Shown: positions 45,775 to 54,412 of the stretch, piece after piece
Numbering within the stretch: position 1 is the first letter of the stretch
Layout of the letters: each line of letters begins with the position of its first letter
DNA from: Amycolatopsis lexingtonensis
GTDB lineage: Bacteria > Actinomycetota > Actinomycetes > Mycobacteriales > Pseudonocardiaceae
Reading direction: 5' to 3'
Assembly: GCF_014873755.1 (NCBI RefSeq)
Contig: NZ_JADBEG010000001.1
Span: forward strand, 6,794,501-6,858,500
DNA: 64,000 bases
Position numbers and translations under genes: made by a program
Notes under the pieces: model-generated
Seen by the model: only the letters and a program-made list of their open reading frames with translations
Database searches by the model: none
What the model was told of the DNA's origin: nothing

Positions 45775-46814
45775 CGGCTCTGCCCTGTCGCCGCGGCGAC
45801 GAGCACCTTGCCGGCCAGGCCCGCCAGCTTGCCGCCGTCGAGCACCGGCCGGAGCCCGCGTCCGACGATGTAGTCGTCGAACGCCTCTCGCGTGGTCCAC
45901 CGCGGGGTGTACCCGAACTCGTTCTTCAGCTTGGTGATGTCGACGACCCGGCCGAAGTTCAGCAGCCGGACCTGGTCGGCGGAAAAGTCCACGACGCGGG
46001 CGCCGCGCAGGACCTTGCCGACCGACGGCACCACGCTCCGCGGCATCGGCAGCTCGACCCGGCCCGCTCGCCGGATCGCCTGCGACAACGTGAGTACCCC
46101 CTCCGAGCCGACGTTAAAGACGCCGGGTTTGTCGGTGAGGCTCGCGCGTTCGAGCACGGCGAGCGCGTCCGAAGAGTGCAGCAGCTGGATCCGGGCGTCG
46201 TACCCGAAGACCGTCGGTACCACCGGCAGCGCGAAGTAGCGCGAAAGTACGGTGTCGGTCGACGGCCCGATGATGTTCGCGAAGCGGAACAGCGTCGTGG
46301 TGATGTCGGGGCGGCGGCGCACGAGGCCGCGCACGTAGCCCTCCATCTCGACCGCGTCCTTCGCGTACCCGCTGGTCGAGGTCGGGATGAGCTCGGAGTC
46401 CTCGGTGAACACCGCCTGCGAGCGGGCGCCGGCGCCGTAGACCGCCGCCGTCGACTTCACCACCAGCTTGCGGACCAGGGGCGAGCGCTGGCACGCGGCG
46501 AGCAGCCGCATCGTGCCGATGACGTTGACTTCCTTGATCGCCGTGCGGCGGCCCGGCCCGGCCGGGTGCGCGGTGCAGGAGGCGTGCACCACCGTGTCGA
46601 CCTTGGCGGTGCTGATCACCTTGGCGATCAGCGGGTTCCGGATGTCCGCGCGGACGAACTCCGCGTGGCCCATGCGCTGCAGGACCGTCTTGTCCGGGGG
46701 AACCGTGTCGACACCGATGACCCGTTCGAAATCGGGGTTGTTGCCCAGCCGGGCGAGCAGTTTCCCGCCCAGTTCGCCGGCGACCCCGGTGACGAGCACG
46801 ATGTTCGACGGCAT
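45771..46814 (-). CDS. NAD-dependent epimerase/dehydratase family protein
   Basis: A 347-aa extended SDR related to mycobacterial Rv0501 (called GalE2). The cofactor motif is TGVAGELG at residues 9-16. The Tyr is in SGYAKDAVEMEG, where the normal YxxxK spacing is not kept (Tyr-Ala-Lys-Asp-Ala), so sugar-epimerase activity should not be assumed. It is co-translated with the acyltransferase, as in mycobacteria. Confidence 0.85.
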   Translation of the reverse strand: MPSNIVLVTGVAGELGGKLLARLGNNPDFERVIGVDTVPPDKTVLQRMGHAEFVRADIRNPLIAKVISTAKVDTVVHASCTAHPAGPGRRTAIKEVNVIGTMRLLAACQRSPLVRKLVVKSTAAVYGAGARSQAVFTEDSELIPTSTSGYAKDAVEMEGYVRGLVRRRPDITTTLFRFANIIGPSTDTVLSRYFALPVVPTVFGYDARIQLLHSSDALAVLERASLTDKPGVFNVGSEGVLTLSQAIRRAGRVELPMPRSVVPSVGKVLRGARVVDFSADQVRLLNFGRVVDITKLKNEFGYTPRWTTREAFDDYIVGRGLRPVLDGGKLAGLAGKVLVAAATGQSR

Positions 46815-47022
46815 GCGACTCCCTGCGGCGTAGGGCGTGGTGGGGGTGGACGATCACCCGAAGTGCGCGGGCCTGCACTCACTGGAAGCATCGCGCGGAC
46901 ACCCTTGAGATGTTACCGCTCTTCAGTGGTAGCTCCGGGGTGTCTTACGTGCTATTAACCGCAGTTCCCCGGAAAGCGACGAAGGCCTCACTCGAACGGG
47001 GGGAACCGGCCCACCACATGGA

Positions 47023-47053
47023 CGTGGCCCGTCCAGAGACTGGACGGGCCACG
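47023..47053 (-). terminator. Terminator after bS22
   Basis: Perfect 14-base stem CGTGGCCCGTCCAG/CTGGACGGGCCACG with loop AGA, 18 bases past the stop of the 33-codon bS22 gene. No U-tract. The rest of the gap to the SDR gene (46815-47022) presumably holds the SDR promoter; nothing specific is seen. Confidence 0.85.
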
Positions 47054-47070
47054 GTCACGCACAGCAGGAT

Positions 47071-47172
47071 TTACTTGCCGGCCTTACGACGCTGGACGCG
47101 CGTACGGCGAAGCAGCTTGCGGTGCTTCTTCTTCGACATGCGCTTGCGGCGCTTCTTGATCACAGAGCCCAT
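47071..47172 (-). CDS. Small ribosomal subunit protein bS22 (AURKAIP1/COX24 domain)
   Basis: A 33-aa, extremely basic protein: [19 protein letters not shown], then [14 protein letters not shown]. It matches the tiny actinobacterial protein (Rv0500B in M. tuberculosis) seen as bS22 in mycobacterial ribosome structures, a relative of the mitochondrial AURKAIP1/COX24 domain. AAGGAG lies about 6 bases upstream of the ATG. It has its own terminator. Too short for most gene finders. Confidence 0.9.
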   Translation of the reverse strand: MGSVIKKRRKRMSKKKHRKLLRRTRVQRRKAGK

Positions 47173-47327
47173 GGGCGCTCCTTAGGTCGTCGTCGGTCAC
47201 GCTGCCCGGCGCAGCGTCCAACGGGTGGAGCGCACAGGCACGAGCGGTTTTCCAGGTTACCCGGCACCCGGTGCGGGCCGGTCGGCGGGCACGTCGTAAG
47301 GCGACGTGCCGCCGGCCGCGGCGTGGA

Positions 47328-47543
47328 TCAGCCCACGTCGTAGTAAGCGCCCTGGAGGTACTCGTGCACTGCTTTTTCCGGCACCCGGAAGGACTTCCCG
47401 ACCCTGACGGCGGGCAGCTCACCCGAGTGCACGAGACGGTAGACGGTCATCTTGGAGACCCGCATCAGCGTGGCCACTTCGGCGACCGTCAGGAACTGGA
47501 CCTGCCCGACTGCCGGCAGATCCTCCTTCTTGTTCGGCGACAT
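47328..47543 (-). CDS. Excisionase-type helix-turn-helix protein
   Basis: A 71-aa DNA-binding protein of the MerR/excisionase HTH_17 type: FLTVAEVATLMRVSKMTVYR, then LVHSGELPAVRVGKSFRVPE. It is the counterpart of Rv0500A, which is next to bS22 and proC in mycobacteria too, so it is a housekeeping regulator and not an excisionase of an integrated element. The ATG 47543 gives MSPNKKEDLP; the frame upstream is shadow. Confidence 0.88.
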   Translation of the reverse strand: MSPNKKEDLPAVGQVQFLTVAEVATLMRVSKMTVYRLVHSGELPAVRVGKSFRVPEKAVHEYLQGAYYDVG

Positions 47544-47725
47544 GTTTACCGCGTCCTTCGACACGTGTCGCGCCACGAGGCTTCCCCACCTGTGGTATCG
47601 ACACGCACGTGCTCTATCGAGAGTAGCGGGACTGGTGGGACTAATGCGACGCCTGTCACCGAGATGGGCCCCTACCAGCGCTAACGCACAGGCACCCACG
47701 CGTGCAATACCCGGGGAATCGCCCA

Positions 47726-48286
47726 TTAAGGCGAATTCGGACCCGTCGTACCCGGTTCCAGGGGCAGCCGGAGCGCCCGGACGGTGAACGAAATCGCGTG
47801 GTACCAGCCGCAGACGAGCAGCAGGTCGAGCGCACCCTCGTCGCCGATCGCCCCGACGAGGTCCGCCCAGGTCCCGTCGGCCAGGTCGGCGGTCGCGTGC
47901 AGTTCGTCGACGGCTTTCAGCACCGCGCGGTCGCCCGCGTCCCAGCACGCGTCGGCCGGGCCACCGGTGGCGAGCGAGCGGACCTGCGTGTCGTCGAGCC
48001 CTGCCTTGGCCGCGTAGACGTCGATGTGGACGCCCCACTCGTAGCCGGCGCCGCACAACGCCGTCGTGCGGTCGATAACCAGCTCGCGCTGCCGGACGGT
48101 CAGCGCCGAGTCCCGGGAGAAGTAGTAGCGCCCCCAGCCCGCGACACCCTTGGCCAGCGCCGGACGGCGGGCCCACACGCGGAAGAGCCCGATCGGCGGC
48201 CCGAGCCGGTCGAGCGCTTCGGCCGTCTCGGCGTCGAACGGCGGCTCGAGCGGCGCGATCCGCGGCTGCTTCGATTTCAGAGGCAT
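47726..48286 (-). CDS. Carboxymuconolactone decarboxylase family protein
   Basis: A 186-aa AhpD-like helical protein. The core reads LTVRQRELVIDRTTALCGAGYEWGVH near residues 65-90, shown here as two adjoining motifs, but the AhpD CxxC pair is not present, so peroxidase activity is doubtful. The ATG 48286 (MPLKSKQPRI) is preferred over GTG/ATG 48337, which would overlap the regulator gene. It diverges from an HxlR-type gene across 41 bases and is probably its target. Confidence 0.82.
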   Translation of the reverse strand: MPLKSKQPRIAPLEPPFDAETAEALDRLGPPIGLFRVWARRPALAKGVAGWGRYYFSRDSALTVRQRELVIDRTTALCGAGYEWGVHIDVYAAKAGLDDTQVRSLATGGPADACWDAGDRAVLKAVDELHATADLADGTWADLVGAIGDEGALDLLLVCGWYHAISFTVRALRLPLEPGTTGPNSP

Positions 48287-48305
48287 GCCCGGCACGCTAA
48301 CATCG

Positions 48306-48326
48306 GTGCTTCGGAAAGGAAAGCAC
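48306..48326. promoter_or_regulatory. Candidate HxlR operator
   Basis: GTGCTT-N9-AAGCAC, an inverted repeat in the 41-base gap between the divergent carboxymuconolactone decarboxylase gene and the HxlR gene. It covers the AAAGGA ribosome-binding site of the latter. Short and only suggestive. Confidence 0.4.
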
Positions 48327-48327
48327 G

Positions 48328-48657
48328 ATGACCCCACTCCCGGGCCGCCCCGTCCGCGGCTCGACGACCGGCCGCCCGATCATGGCGCTGCTCGACCTGC
48401 TCGGCAGGCGGTGGACGCTGCGGATCCTCTGGGAGCTGCGCGGCGACTCGCCCCTCACGTTCCGCGCGCTCCAGCAGCGCTGCGACGGGGTGTCGTCGAG
48501 CGTGCTGGCCACGCGGCTGCGCGAACTGGGCGAAGCGGACCTGGCCGACCACGCCGGCGACGGCTACACCCTCACCGACCAGGGCCGTTCCCTGTTCGGC
48601 ACGCTCGTCCAGCTGGACGCCTGGGCCACCGGCTGGCGGCCCCGTCAGCCTTCGTGA
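48328..48657 (+). CDS. HxlR family transcriptional regulator
   Basis: A 109-aa winged helix: MALLDLLGRRWTLRILWEL, then FRALQQRCDGVSSSVLATRL for the recognition region, and a wing ending DGYTLTDQGRSL. The conserved Cys of redox- or aldehyde-sensing HxlR proteins near the N-terminus is absent, so it may sense something else. AAAGGA lies about 6 bases before the ATG. Its last 13 bases overlap the convergent proC gene. Confidence 0.87.
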   Translation: MTPLPGRPVRGSTTGRPIMALLDLLGRRWTLRILWELRGDSPLTFRALQQRCDGVSSSVLATRLRELGEADLADHAGDGYTLTDQGRSLFGTLVQLDAWATGWRPRQPS

Positions 48658-49454
48658 GCCTTGCCCAGCTCGACCGAGCGGTCCTTCGCGGCTTCGATCG
48701 CCGCCAGCATGGCGGCGCGCACGCCGTGCTTCTCCAGCTCGCGGATGGCGTTGATGGTCGTGCCCGCGGGCGACGTCACGGCCTCGCGCAGCAGCACCGG
48801 GTGCTCCTCGGACTCGGCGAGCATCTTCGCCGCCCCGACGGCCGACTGGATGATCAGCTGCCCGGCGAGCGCCCGCGGCAGGCCGAGCAGAATCCCGGCG
48901 TCGATCATGGCCTCGACCAGGTAGAAGAAGTACGCCGGCCCGGACCCCGACAACGCCGTGACGGCGTCCTGCTGCGCCTCCGGCACCTCGACGACCTGCC
49001 CGACGTGGGACAGCAGGTCCCGCACCACGGCGAGGTGCTCGGCGGTGGCGTGCCGGCCGGCGGAGATGGCGCTCATGGCCTCGTTGACCAGCATCGGCGT
49101 GTTGGGCATGACCCGCACGACCGGCACGCCCTCGGCCAGCCGCCGCTCGTAGAGCGAGGTCGGCAGCCCGGCGCACAGCGAGACGACGAGCGAGGACGGC
49201 CCGAGCAGCGGCGCGAGCTCGTCGAGCACGGGATCGATGTCCTGCGGCTTCACGGCGACGACGAGCACGTCGGCCTGCTTCGCGGCATCCTCGACCTCGA
49301 CGCCGCGAACGCCGTAGCGGGCGGTGAGCTCTTCGACCCGCGCCGGGTACCGCTCGGTGAAGAGCAGGTCGCCCGGCTCGTGGCCGCCGTGCAGCAGCCC
49401 CGAGAGCAACGCCTCGCCGATCTTTCCCGCACCCAGCACCGCGATGACCGTCAT
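48645..49454 (-). CDS. proC: Pyrroline-5-carboxylate reductase
   Basis: A 269-aa NAD(P)H enzyme making L-proline. The Rossmann loop VLGAGKIGEALLSGL starts at residue 6; the family signature near residues 160-190 includes ALSGSGPAYFFYLVEAMID, and the C-terminal SPAGTTINAIRELEKHGVR is intact. ATG start. The 3' end overlaps the HxlR 3' end by 13 bases. In mycobacteria proC is also beside the HTH and bS22 genes. Confidence 0.95.
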   Translation of the reverse strand: MTVIAVLGAGKIGEALLSGLLHGGHEPGDLLFTERYPARVEELTARYGVRGVEVEDAAKQADVLVVAVKPQDIDPVLDELAPLLGPSSLVVSLCAGLPTSLYERRLAEGVPVVRVMPNTPMLVNEAMSAISAGRHATAEHLAVVRDLLSHVGQVVEVPEAQQDAVTALSGSGPAYFFYLVEAMIDAGILLGLPRALAGQLIIQSAVGAAKMLAESEEHPVLLREAVTSPAGTTINAIRELEKHGVRAAMLAAIEAAKDRSVELGKAHEG

Positions 49455-49543
49455 GCGCTCAAGCGTGCCAAACGCGGCTCAGGCATCCGGTGCCGGGCTC
49501 GCCCTCGGCCGCCCGCCTCCGTCCGCGCCGCGCGGTTCCGAAC

Positions 49544-49596
49544 GTCTTGAATGACTCATTCAGGTCTCCGGAGGTCCTGAATGACTCATTCAAGAC
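49544..49596. repeat. TGAATGA-type inverted palindrome pair
   Basis: Arms of 21 bases at 49544-49564 and 49576-49596 around an 11-base spacer TCTCCGGAGGT. The arms match except for the centre base of the second arm (C where G would pair), so the only mismatch lies at the palindrome centre. It sits 36 bases past the thioesterase stop; the rest of the 178-base gap holds nothing else recognised. Confidence 0.86.
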
Positions 49597-49632
49597 ACCG
49601 GCCGCGGCCGAGCCGGCCGCATCGAACCGCGG

Positions 49633-50460
49633 TCAGCCGCCCGGGGCCGGAGCCAAGCCGAGCTGGCGGGCCTGGCACACCAGGCGGCCCTGGGAGTCCA
49701 CCACCGTCGCGTCCGAGTCGAACCACGACTCGTGCACCGACCGCGACTCCACCACCACCCGCAACCACCCCGGCGCCGGCCGCGTGCGCAGCAACGCCGT
49801 CAGCTGGACCGTCGGGGCCCAGCCGATGCGGCCCAGGTTCATCACCACCGGCGGGTTCACGTCGGACGCCAGCAGCGTGAAGTACGGGTCGACCAGGCTG
49901 TGCCGCGGCCGGACCCACAGCCGCATCCGGGGCGGCTCGCCCGTGCGGCCGGCCAGGTAGCCCGCCGTCGCCGGGTCCAGGCGGACCTCGCAGCCCTTGG
50001 CCAGGTTGAACGGGCCCTCCGTGCTCTCCGCCATCGCGAGCGCGCCGGGTGGGGGCTCGGCGGGCATCGCCGGGACGTCGGTCCACTCCGGGCGGCGCAT
50101 CGGGAGCCGGCCGGTCGTCACGCGCGCCTCGACGCAGCTGCGGCCACGCTGCTCCAGCCGGACCTCGACGACCGTCGCGCGGCGGCCGACCTTGCGGACG
50201 TCCGTGCGCAGCAGCACCGGGCCCAGCGCCGGCGCGTGCAGGAACTCCGCGCTGACGACGAGGGGCTCCGCGTGCGGCTCCCCGCGTTCGTGCAACGCGG
50301 CGATCGCCGCCTTGGCCAGCAGGGCCAGCAGGAAACCCCCGTGCGGGTGGGAGCCGATGGCCCATTCCGCACGCAGCACCGCGGTGAAGGTGCCGTCCCC
50401 CAGCGACCGCGCCGCACTCGCCGTGTCGAAGGACGCGGCGGTGCCGTCCGTTCCGCTCAC
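49633..50460 (-). CDS. Acyl-CoA thioesterase family protein (TesB-like double hotdog)
   Basis: A 275-aa protein with two hotdog-fold halves. The first has GSHPHGGFLLALLAKAA, the N-terminal hotdog motif, the second PVVMNLGRIGWAPTVQLTALL and VESRSVHESWFDSDA. This is the TesB/4HBT_3 pattern, close to mycobacterial Rv0499-type proteins. Substrate is probably a medium- or long-chain acyl-CoA. ATG start at 50460; no operon partner. Confidence 0.82.
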   Translation of the reverse strand: MSGTDGTAASFDTASAARSLGDGTFTAVLRAEWAIGSHPHGGFLLALLAKAAIAALHERGEPHAEPLVVSAEFLHAPALGPVLLRTDVRKVGRRATVVEVRLEQRGRSCVEARVTTGRLPMRRPEWTDVPAMPAEPPPGALAMAESTEGPFNLAKGCEVRLDPATAGYLAGRTGEPPRMRLWVRPRHSLVDPYFTLLASDVNPPVVMNLGRIGWAPTVQLTALLRTRPAPGWLRVVVESRSVHESWFDSDATVVDSQGRLVCQARQLGLAPAPGG

Positions 50461-50594
50461 GAACGCTCCGCGCCGATCGGGGAATCCGGGAAGGGGACGA
50501 TCAACGCGGGCGACGGGTTCACGGTCCGAACTTTACGGGTTGCACCGGTGGAAATGGAGACGGGCGTAGTCGTGTCCTGTCGGAAAGTGCTCGT

Positions 50595-51407
50595 TCATTG
50601 GCCGAGGTGGAAACGCGCGAACAAAAGCGCCTCCGCGAGATCGCGCACCCGCTGGGCCGCGGTGACGGCGTGCCGGGTGTTGATCTCCAGCACGATCTGA
50701 CCGGCGAAACCGCTGCTGACCAGCTTCTCCAGGAGTTCGGTGCACGGCTGGCCACCCCGTCCGGGTACCAGGTGTTCGTCCTTCGGGACGCCGGTGCCGT
50801 CCGCCAAGTGGACGTGCGTGAGGCCTTCACCCATCCGCTGCGCGAGCGCCAGCGCGTCCATTCCGGCTGCCGCTGTGTGGGACAGGTCGAGCGTGTAGTG
50901 CCGGAACCCGACGTCCGTGGGGTCGATCGACGGCCGGAATGCCGACACCCGGGAAGTGCGCGAACCGCCGGGCGGGCGCACCTTGAACATGTTTTCCACG
51001 GCGATTTCGACGCCGCTCGACTCTTCCAGCTCGTCGACGAGATCACCGAACGCGTCGCCGTAGCGGCGTTGCCAGCGGAACGGCGGGTGCACGACGACCG
51101 TGCGGGCTCCGAGTTCGAGCGCGGCCTCGACCGACATCCGCAGCCGGACGACCGGGTCCGGCGACCAGATCCGCTGCGTGATCAGCAGCGACGGCGAATG
51201 GATCGACAGCACGGGCACCCCGGTGCGGCGGGACCAGCGCCGCAGCGCCGAGACGTCCTGGCTGACCGCGTCGGCCCAGACCATCACTTCGACGCCGTCG
51301 TAGCCGAGCTCGGCGGCGAGCTCGAAGGCCGCGCCGGCTTTGAGGGGCCACACCGACGCCGTGCTCAGGCCGACCGGCACCGGCTTCTCGTCTGTCACGC
51401 GCGCCAT
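50595..51407 (-). CDS. Sugar phosphate isomerase/epimerase-like TIM barrel
   Basis: A 270-aa AP-endonuclease-2 superfamily barrel, like mycobacterial Rv0498. Metal-ligand-type residues are seen in YDGVEVMVW, VVVHPPF, EIAVENMF, YTLDLSHTAAAG, THVHLADG and LEINT. Function in the family is varied (isomerase, epimerase, dehydratase) and not known for this branch. ATG start at 51407; a GTG three codons in is an alternative. The 134-base gap to the thioesterase gene shows nothing else. Confidence 0.82.
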   Translation of the reverse strand: MARVTDEKPVPVGLSTASVWPLKAGAAFELAAELGYDGVEVMVWADAVSQDVSALRRWSRRTGVPVLSIHSPSLLITQRIWSPDPVVRLRMSVEAALELGARTVVVHPPFRWQRRYGDAFGDLVDELEESSGVEIAVENMFKVRPPGGSRTSRVSAFRPSIDPTDVGFRHYTLDLSHTAAAGMDALALAQRMGEGLTHVHLADGTGVPKDEHLVPGRGGQPCTELLEKLVSSGFAGQIVLEINTRHAVTAAQRVRDLAEALLFARFHLGQ

Positions 51408-51483
51408 CCTGCCTCGTGAGGCGAGGGTGCGCGGAGCCGCCGGGCCGGTAGGGGGACGCGGATCACCGCGTCCCCCGCGGACG

Positions 51484-53136
51484 TCAGCGGCCGACGAGGA
51501 GCAGCGCGGCGGGCGACACCGTCACCACCAGGCCGACCAGCACGGCCAGCACGGTGGTCTGCAGGTCTTCGGCTCGGCGGATCTTCCGCACGATCCAGAC
51601 CAGCGCGACGACCACCAGCAGCGCCGCGACCAGCGCGGCGGCCGGGATGTTCACCCACAGCCAGTTGAAGCCGAGCCAGACGGCGGCCCCGCCGACCACG
51701 CCCATCGCCAGCTGGCCGGCGAGCGCGAGCCACGCCTTCCCGGGCGACGCCGCGGCCGCGGGTTCCGCGGCCGGCTCGGGCACGTCGTCGTACTCGTCGT
51801 CTTCGTAGCCTTCGCCCTGCTCGTAGCCGTAGTCGTCCTGCTCGAAGTCCGGGCCGTCGGCCGGGTAGCCGTCGGCGAACTCGCGCTCGTACGGTTCGAG
51901 GTCGTCCGGGATCGGCGCGCGCGACGCGCGGTCGCCGGGTGCGAACGGCATCGGCGGCGGGTACGCGCCGGTCGGCGGCCCCGCGTCGTAGGCGGCCTGG
52001 TAGCCGCTGCCTTCCGGGGCGAACCCTTCGGGCTCGAAGTCGTCCTCGGGGTAGCCGTCGCCGGGCAGGTCGGTGGGCACCGCCGGCATCACGCCGATCT
52101 CGGTGTCCTCCAGCTGCTCCTTCTGCCGGCGCTTGCGCCAGTTCGCGAGGCCGGCCGGCGAGGAGGGCTCGTCACCCTTCTTCGACGGCGCGGGCGGCTC
52201 GTCGTCGGGCACCGCCGAGAACTGCTCGGTGTAGGCCTCCGGCGGGGGCTGCGGACGGCGGCTGGGAGCCCGGCGCGGCCGGCCCGGCGCGGCGGGGGGC
52301 GTGCTGAACGTGCCGCTGGCCATCGGGCCGGGCGGGACGTCGACGTCGGCGTCCGGGGTGCCGTTGAGCCCGTCCAGCCGCGCCGACAGCGGGCCGCTGG
52401 GCGGCGGGGGCGTCGGGAGCTGCTGCGAGGGCTGGGGCGGGGTCGGCAGCTGCTGCGACGGCTGCGGCGGCCCGGGGCGGCGCCGCACCGGCGGGACGGC
52501 CCCGCGGGTCTCCTCGGCGGCGGGCGGCGGGACCGGCAGCTGCTGCGACGGCTGCGGCGGCGGGGGAGGCGGCTGGCGCCGGGGCGCGCGCGGCGGCACG
52601 GGCAGCTGCGCGGACTCCTGCGGCCGCGGCGGCGCGGGCGGCTCTTGCGGAGCCGGCCGCGTGAACTGCCCGGACTCCTGCGGCGGCCGGGCGAACTGGC
52701 CCGGCTCCGGCGGTGCCGGGCGCTGGTACTGGCCGGACTCGGCGCCACCGGGCGCGGGGCGCGCCGGCGGCGGCTGCGGCGGCTGGACGGGCCGGGGCAG
52801 CGGCTGGGAGTCCTGCGGGACCGCGCGGGGCGCGGGCGGCGGCGGGGGCGGCGGTTCGGCGCGACGCCGGCCACCGGGGCGGCCGGGCGGCGGCGGTGGG
52901 GGCGGGGTGCCCTCCGAGGCGACCCGGTCGATGATCGCCTGCGGGCCGGTGTCGCTCACGCCCGGGCGCCGGTGCGAGCCGGTCGCGCCCGGCGCGGCTT
53001 CGGGGGTGCCGGGTTCGTCGTCGTCATCGGCCGCGCGCCGCCGTCGGCGGCGTCCGCCGTCGACCTGGGCGCCGTGCTGGGCGAGCAGCTCAGCCACCGT
53101 CTTCTGCGGCTGGTCGCCTCCGGTCTGGTCCGTCAT
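51484..53136 (-). CDS. Long proline-rich membrane protein
   Basis: A 550-aa protein. Residues ~60-320 are dominated by Pro, Gln, Arg and Ser, with recurring SQQLPTPP and SQQLPVPP phrases. Acidic and Tyr-rich stretches follow (YGYEQGEGYEDDEYDD), then three to four hydrophobic helices (about 445-545) and a short end. Resembles mycobacterial Rv0497 in having a disordered front and C-terminal membrane anchor, but is much longer. Role unknown; the helices suggest a scaffold at the membrane. Low-complexity GC-rich sequence makes small assembly errors here plausible. Confidence 0.75.
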   Translation of the reverse strand: MTDQTGGDQPQKTVAELLAQHGAQVDGGRRRRRRAADDDDEPGTPEAAPGATGSHRRPGVSDTGPQAIIDRVASEGTPPPPPPPGRPGGRRRAEPPPPPPPAPRAVPQDSQPLPRPVQPPQPPPARPAPGGAESGQYQRPAPPEPGQFARPPQESGQFTRPAPQEPPAPPRPQESAQLPVPPRAPRRQPPPPPPQPSQQLPVPPPAAEETRGAVPPVRRRPGPPQPSQQLPTPPQPSQQLPTPPPPSGPLSARLDGLNGTPDADVDVPPGPMASGTFSTPPAAPGRPRRAPSRRPQPPPEAYTEQFSAVPDDEPPAPSKKGDEPSSPAGLANWRKRRQKEQLEDTEIGVMPAVPTDLPGDGYPEDDFEPEGFAPEGSGYQAAYDAGPPTGAYPPPMPFAPGDRASRAPIPDDLEPYEREFADGYPADGPDFEQDDYGYEQGEGYEDDEYDDVPEPAAEPAAAASPGKAWLALAGQLAMGVVGGAAVWLGFNWLWVNIPAAALVAALLVVVALVWIVRKIRRAEDLQTTVLAVLVGLVVTVSPAALLLVGR

Positions 53137-53293
53137 ACCTGGTATTCCCCTGCGCGCTCCGGGTCCTCGGCACCTCGCGGGGAGGTACCCGACGGCATCC
53201 CGGCGGCGCAGCGCGCGCTGTACGCCGACCTCTGCATGTCCGTCACCTCTCCACCGTGCCCGTTCTCCGTCCGGGAAGTCCAGCCGGGTGCTT

Positions 53294-54277
53294 TCACCGG
53301 TCCTCCTGTGCGGTCAAGCGCCCCGCGAGGGCGGCTCCAGTCTCATCCGCGCCGTTGGAATGGTCCAGCCGCCGCAGGATCACACCCTCTCGCAGAGCCC
53401 ACGGGCAAATCTCGAGTTCGGGCACACCGAGCGCCCGCATCGTCGCCTGCGCGACGAGCGCGCCCGCCACCAGCTGGTGCGAGCGGCTCGAACTGACCCC
53501 CTCGAGCTGGGCCAGATCGGCCGAGGGCATCCGCGAAATGAAGGCCAGGAGCTGGCGCAACGCGGTGTCCGTGAGCGTACGTCGGACGCGCGGGCCCGCC
53601 GCCGAGGGGGCGGCGCCGGTCAGCCGCGCGAGCGAGCGGAAGGTCTTCGACGTCGCCACCACGCGATCCGGTTCACCCCATTTGGTGACCTTGCGCGCGA
53701 GATCGGTGAGCTGGTCGTCCAGCCACGCCGATGTCGCGACGAGTTCGGAGCGCGTCGGCGGGTCGTGCTTGAAGCGGGTGCGCGTGGTGCGCCCGGCCCC
53801 CAGCGGCAGCGATTCGGCCAGCACGGGTTCTTCGTCGCGGCCCATCGCGACTTCCAGCGAGCCGCCGCCGATGTCGAGCACGAGCAGCTGCCCGGCCGAC
53901 CAGCCGTACCACCGGCGGACGGCGAGGAACGTGTGCCGGGCCTCGTCGACCCCGGAGAGGACCTGCAGCTCGACGCCGGTCTTGTCGGCCACGCGGGCCA
54001 GCACCTTGGCGGAGTTCTTCGCTTCGCGGACCGCGGAGGTGGCGAAGGCCATCAGCTCTTCGCAGCCCAGCCGCGCGGCGGCGTCCTTGGCGGATTCGAC
54101 GGCGGTCACCAGCTCGTCGGCCCCGGCCCTGGCGAGCTCCCCGCCGGGGGTGATCTGCTCGGCCAGCCGGAGCACCGACTTTTCGGAATGCATCGGCGTC
54201 GGGTGGGCGCCACGGTGGGCGTCGACCACGAGCAGGTGGACGGTGTTGGAACCGACGTCGAGTACCCCTAGGCGCAC
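53294..54277 (-). CDS. ppx: Ppx/GppA family exopolyphosphatase
   Basis: A 327-aa phosphatase of the ASKHA fold that removes orthophosphate from polyphosphate or (p)ppGpp. The first nucleotide-binding motif is LDVGSNTVHLLVVDA near residue 5, and the second is VLDIGGGSLEVAMG near residue 140. It matches mycobacterial Rv0496 (Ppx1) in length and place, near the SenX3-RegX3 phosphate system. GTG start at 54277. The 157-base upstream gap holds no clear element. Confidence 0.92.
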   Translation of the reverse strand: MRLGVLDVGSNTVHLLVVDAHRGAHPTPMHSEKSVLRLAEQITPGGELARAGADELVTAVESAKDAAARLGCEELMAFATSAVREAKNSAKVLARVADKTGVELQVLSGVDEARHTFLAVRRWYGWSAGQLLVLDIGGGSLEVAMGRDEEPVLAESLPLGAGRTTRTRFKHDPPTRSELVATSAWLDDQLTDLARKVTKWGEPDRVVATSKTFRSLARLTGAAPSAAGPRVRRTLTDTALRQLLAFISRMPSADLAQLEGVSSSRSHQLVAGALVAQATMRALGVPELEICPWALREGVILRRLDHSNGADETGAALAGRLTAQEDR

Positions 54278-54306
54278 GGGGGTCCAGGGTACCGGCCCAG
54301 GCGCCA

Positions 54307-54412
54307 GGTCTCGAACTTGTAACCGAAAACACTCGGTGCGGTACCGCCCCGGCGCGCCTCCCGGCCGCGGCGGTACCGCCCGGAATGCCGCTTACGTCTC
54401 GAACTTGTAGCC
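54307..54412. repeat. Duplicated regX3 3' end plus paired GCGGTACCGC palindromes
   Basis: The last 18 coding bases of regX3 (54395-54412, encoding GYKFET) recur at 54307-54324 with 16 of 18 identical, in the same orientation, in the short gap between ppx and regX3. Two identical GCGGTACCGC palindromes (54338-54347 and 54370-54379) lie between the copies. It looks like the scar of a partial duplication or the remains of a second response-regulator gene. Confidence 0.7.

Noticed and set aside
45771..46814. UDP-galactose 4-epimerase assignment (galE)
   Set aside because: The YxxxK spacing of the active site is not kept, so the specific name is not justified.
47328..47543. Excisionase-like gene as a sign of a mobile element
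   Set aside because: The HTH protein sits in a block (bS22, proC) conserved in mycobacteria; no integrase, attachment site or composition change is seen nearby.
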